Source: JAZKFR01 sp040386295 (GTDB lineage Bacteria > Pseudomonadota > Gammaproteobacteria > Burkholderiales > Rhodocyclaceae). Taken from it: DNA of 17,159 nucleotides. The notes beneath the pieces are model-generated. The model saw nothing but the letters and a program-made list of their open reading frames with translations. It made no database searches and was not told the DNA's origin. This document shows positions 15,391 to 17,159 of this stretch, one piece after another (position 1 is the first letter of the stretch; each line of letters starts with the position of its first letter). The position numbers and the translations under genes are program-made. The stretch lies in assembly GCA_040386295.1 (NCBI GenBank), contig JAZKFR010000170.1, positions 1 through 17,159 on the forward strand, read 5' to 3'.

Positions 15391-15981
15391 ATGACTTTGC
15401 TTATGCAGACTGATGGTTTGGTGTGTGGTGTCGATGAGGCGGGTCGTGGCCCGTTGGCAGGGCCTGTTGTTGCAGCGGCGGTCATTCTTGATCCAACACG
15501 ACCCATCATTGGCCTTAACGACTCGAAGAAGCTTTCTGCTCAACGGCGGAATGCTTTGGCAATTGAAATTCGTTCGCGTGCCTGTGCTTGGGCAGTGGCT
15601 GAAGCTACGGTCGAAGAAATTGATCAGCTGAACATCCTACAGGCCAGCTTATTGGCCATGCAGCGCGCGGTAGAGCAGCTCCGCCCCCTGCCAATACATG
15701 CTTTGATCGACGGCAATCACTGCCCAAAATTGAGTTGTAGCGCCGAGGCGATTGTCGGCGGTGATGGCAAGGTAATGGCCATTGCTGCAGCATCGATTCT
15801 GGCTAAAACAGTGCGCGATGAGCTGATGTTGCGGCTGCATATGCTTTACCCTTGTTATGGATTTGATCGGCACATGGGGTATCCGACCTTGTTGCACCGA
15901 CAAGCATTGCAGCATTATGGTGTTAGCCCAGTGCATAGACGCAGTTACGCGCCAGTTGCTGCCTTGTTGGCATCTCTATGA
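15391..15981 (+). CDS. rnhB: Ribonuclease HII
   Basis: RNase HII nicks RNA-DNA hybrids and removes single ribonucleotides misincorporated into DNA. The 196-residue product (198 in E. coli) has CGVDEAGRGPLAGPVVAAAV with catalytic Asp15 and Glu16, then NDSKKLS, Asp107 in ALIDGNH and Asp125 in VGGDGKVMAIAAASILAK, completing the D-E-D-D metal site. GFDRHMGYPT and the HRRSYAPV end are typical. An in-frame TAA directly precedes ATG 15391; ATG 15403 is possible, and neither has a strong ribosome site. The TGA stop overlaps the next gene's start (ATGA at 15978-15981). lpxB-rnhB adjacency is common in proteobacteria. Confidence 0.96.
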   Translation: MTLLMQTDGLVCGVDEAGRGPLAGPVVAAAVILDPTRPIIGLNDSKKLSAQRRNALAIEIRSRACAWAVAEATVEEIDQLNILQASLLAMQRAVEQLRPLPIHALIDGNHCPKLSCSAEAIVGGDGKVMAIAAASILAKTVRDELMLRLHMLYPCYGFDRHMGYPTLLHRQALQHYGVSPVHRRSYAPVAALLASL

Positions 15982-16793
15982 ACACGCTTTCTTCACGTGA
16001 TAATCCGCACTTCAAGCGCCTAAAAAAATTGATTTTTAGCGCTCGAGCACGACGGAAAAATGCCCAAATCGTACTCGACGGTCTGCATTTGATTGAGGTT
16101 TATCAGGCGCGTTTTGGTTGGTCAGGCGATTCTGAGTTAATCATCAGCGAACACGGTGCCGCACAAAAATCAATTGCTGATTATTTAATGCAAACCGCTC
16201 AGCTCAAGATAAAGCCGAAAGTGATGTTGCTTTGCGATGTTTTATTTAATGAGTTGGCCTGTGTTGAAGCGCCGAGTGGGATTATGGCGATCACCTCACA
16301 ACCCTTGGCGTTGGCGCCTGTCAGTCAAACTGTCGATAGCTTATTGCTAGATGGCGTCCAAGATCCTGGCAATCTTGGTTCCATTTTACGCAGTGCCGCA
16401 GCGGCTGGTTTTCGTCAAATTTTACTGTCTTCTGATTGTGCTCAAGCCTGGTCGCCGAAGAGTTTGCGTGCGGGAATGGGTGCGCATTTCCAGTTGGATA
16501 TTCATGAACGTTGCGATTTGATTAAATTCCTGGATAACTACGCAGGGAAATCGATTGTGACCGCATTGAATAGCCAACAGTCACTTTATGAAACAAATTT
16601 GCAAGGCTCTGTGGCCTGGGTTTTTGGTTGCGAGGGGCAGGGGGTACGGCCAACAGTCCTTGCTGCAACAGATTGTTCGCTATGCATTCCGATGCCAGGT
16701 GGAATGGAATCGCTCAACGTTGCGGCCGCAGCGGCGATTTGTTTATTTGAGACAGTGCGTCAACGGAACAACGATTTCTCTTCAAAAATTTAG
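15978..16793 (+). CDS. SpoU/TrmH-family RNA 2'-O-methyltransferase
   Basis: This is an S-adenosylmethionine-dependent SPOUT methyltransferase acting on the ribose 2'-OH of rRNA or tRNA. The 271-residue product has an N-terminal substrate-binding domain (about 1-105, SSRDNPHFKRLKKL and VLDGLHLIE) and the knotted catalytic domain with all three motifs: NLGSILRSAAAAG (132-144, catalytic Arg138), FGCEGQG (216-222) and IPMPGGMESLNVAAAAAICL (237-256). Relatives at this locus are usually labelled only as RNA methyltransferase; 23S rRNA methylation (RlmB-like) is plausible, but the target base cannot be read from sequence. It starts in overlap with rnhB and its stop overlaps the convergent PSRP gene. 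Confidence 0.93.
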   Translation: MNTLSSRDNPHFKRLKKLIFSARARRKNAQIVLDGLHLIEVYQARFGWSGDSELIISEHGAAQKSIADYLMQTAQLKIKPKVMLLCDVLFNELACVEAPSGIMAITSQPLALAPVSQTVDSLLLDGVQDPGNLGSILRSAAAAGFRQILLSSDCAQAWSPKSLRAGMGAHFQLDIHERCDLIKFLDNYAGKSIVTALNSQQSLYETNLQGSVAWVFGCEGQGVRPTVLAATDCSLCIPMPGGMESLNVAAAAAICLFETVRQRNNDFSSKI

Positions 16794-17159
16794 TAGTAAC
16801 GACCGTCTATTTTGATTTCCTGAAGAATCGTCGTCGAAATTTCTTCAATCGATTTGCTTGAGGAATCAAGCCAACGAATGCCTTCTTTGCGCATCAATTT
16901 TTCGGCTTCTGCGACCTCGTGACGACAATTCTCCAGTGCTGAGTAAGTGCTGTTCGGTCGTCGTTCGGTACGGATGACTTGTAAGCGCTCAGGTTGAATA
17001 GTGAGGCCGAAGAGCTTTGCCCGGTAATTCTCTAGCCCTTTAGGCAAAGCACGGCGCTCAAAATCTTCGGGGATTAAAGGGTAATTAGCCGCTTTTAAGC
17101 CAAACTGCATGGCGAGATATAGGCTGGTGGGTGTTTTGCCGCAACGTGAGACGCCGACT
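16790..17159 (-). CDS. PEP synthase regulatory protein (PSRP, DUF299), C-terminal part
   Basis: PSRP is a bifunctional enzyme that inactivates PEP synthase by ADP-dependent phosphorylation of a Thr and reactivates it by Pi-dependent phosphorolysis, controlling gluconeogenesis. The frame is open to the end of the window and its 5' part lies beyond it. About 123 residues are visible. They begin with the P-loop GVSRCGKTPTSLYLAMQFG and continue with AANYPLIPEDF, LFGLTI.PERL..IR.ERRP and a C-terminal RWLDSSSKSIEEIS segment, all family hallmarks. The ATG at 17110 is internal, because the P-loop lies upstream of it. Its stop overlaps the stop of the convergent methyltransferase gene. In Burkholderiales the PEP synthase gene is usually next to it. 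Confidence 0.93.
   Translation of the reverse strand, partial: VGVSRCGKTPTSLYLAMQFGLKAANYPLIPEDFERRALPKGLENYRAKLFGLTIQPERLQVIRTERRPNSTYSALENCRHEVAEAEKLMRKEGIRWLDSSSKSIEEISTTILQEIKIDGRYY

Overview
The window looks like a chromosomal segment from a betaproteobacterium, most likely of the order Burkholderiales. The evidence is the gene order rpsB-tsf-pyrH-frr-uppS-cdsA-dxr-rseP-bamA-skp-lpxD-fabZ-lpxA-lpxB-rnhB-SpoU methyltransferase, followed by a convergent PEP synthase regulatory protein gene, together with the protein sequences themselves. By eye, base composition is close to even G+C, lower than Burkholderia, which would suit a lower-GC Oxalobacteraceae- or Polynucleobacter-like lineage. 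The genus is not resolved.

Layout: (1) Bases 1-76 are the 3' part of a tRNA-Ser(CGA) gene. (2) Bases 77-621 carry no convincing gene, but contain a 10-bp tandem duplication directly after the tRNA and a possible ECF-sigma promoter. (3) Bases 622-945 encode a small secreted four-cysteine protein of the DUF2282/BufA1 (bufferin-type metallophore) family, followed by a hairpin. None of the maturation or sigma-factor genes usually found beside this family lie on either visible side. (4) Bases 946-1475 are an intergenic and leader region with a good sigma70-type promoter and three consecutive hairpins ahead of rpsB. (5) From 1476 to 16793, fifteen genes run on the plus strand with very small gaps or overlaps: translation factors (rpsB, tsf, frr), UMP kinase (pyrH), undecaprenyl diphosphate and phospholipid precursor synthesis (uppS, cdsA), isoprenoid synthesis (dxr), envelope stress and outer-membrane biogenesis (rseP, bamA, skp), lipid A and fatty acid synthesis (lpxD, fabZ, lpxA, lpxB), RNase HII and a SpoU RNA methyltransferase. 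(6) The end of the window holds the 3' part of a minus-strand PSRP gene.

The genes form a coherent envelope-building block. Dxr feeds isoprenoid units to UppS, CdsA supplies CDP-diacylglycerol, LpxA/LpxD/LpxB build lipid A, FabZ contributes hydroxyacyl-ACP chemistry from the same pool, and Skp and BamA deliver and insert outer-membrane proteins.

The main oddities are an out-of-frame deletion of about 22 bp in pyrH that removes a conserved segment, a 10-N gap in rpsB that looks like assembly padding, a bulky residue at the LpxA hydrocarbon-ruler position that predicts a shorter primary lipid A acyl chain, and the orphan bufferin-like gene. I found no clear new multi-gene system. The orphan bufferin-like locus is the nearest candidate, and most of the window is conserved housekeeping DNA.
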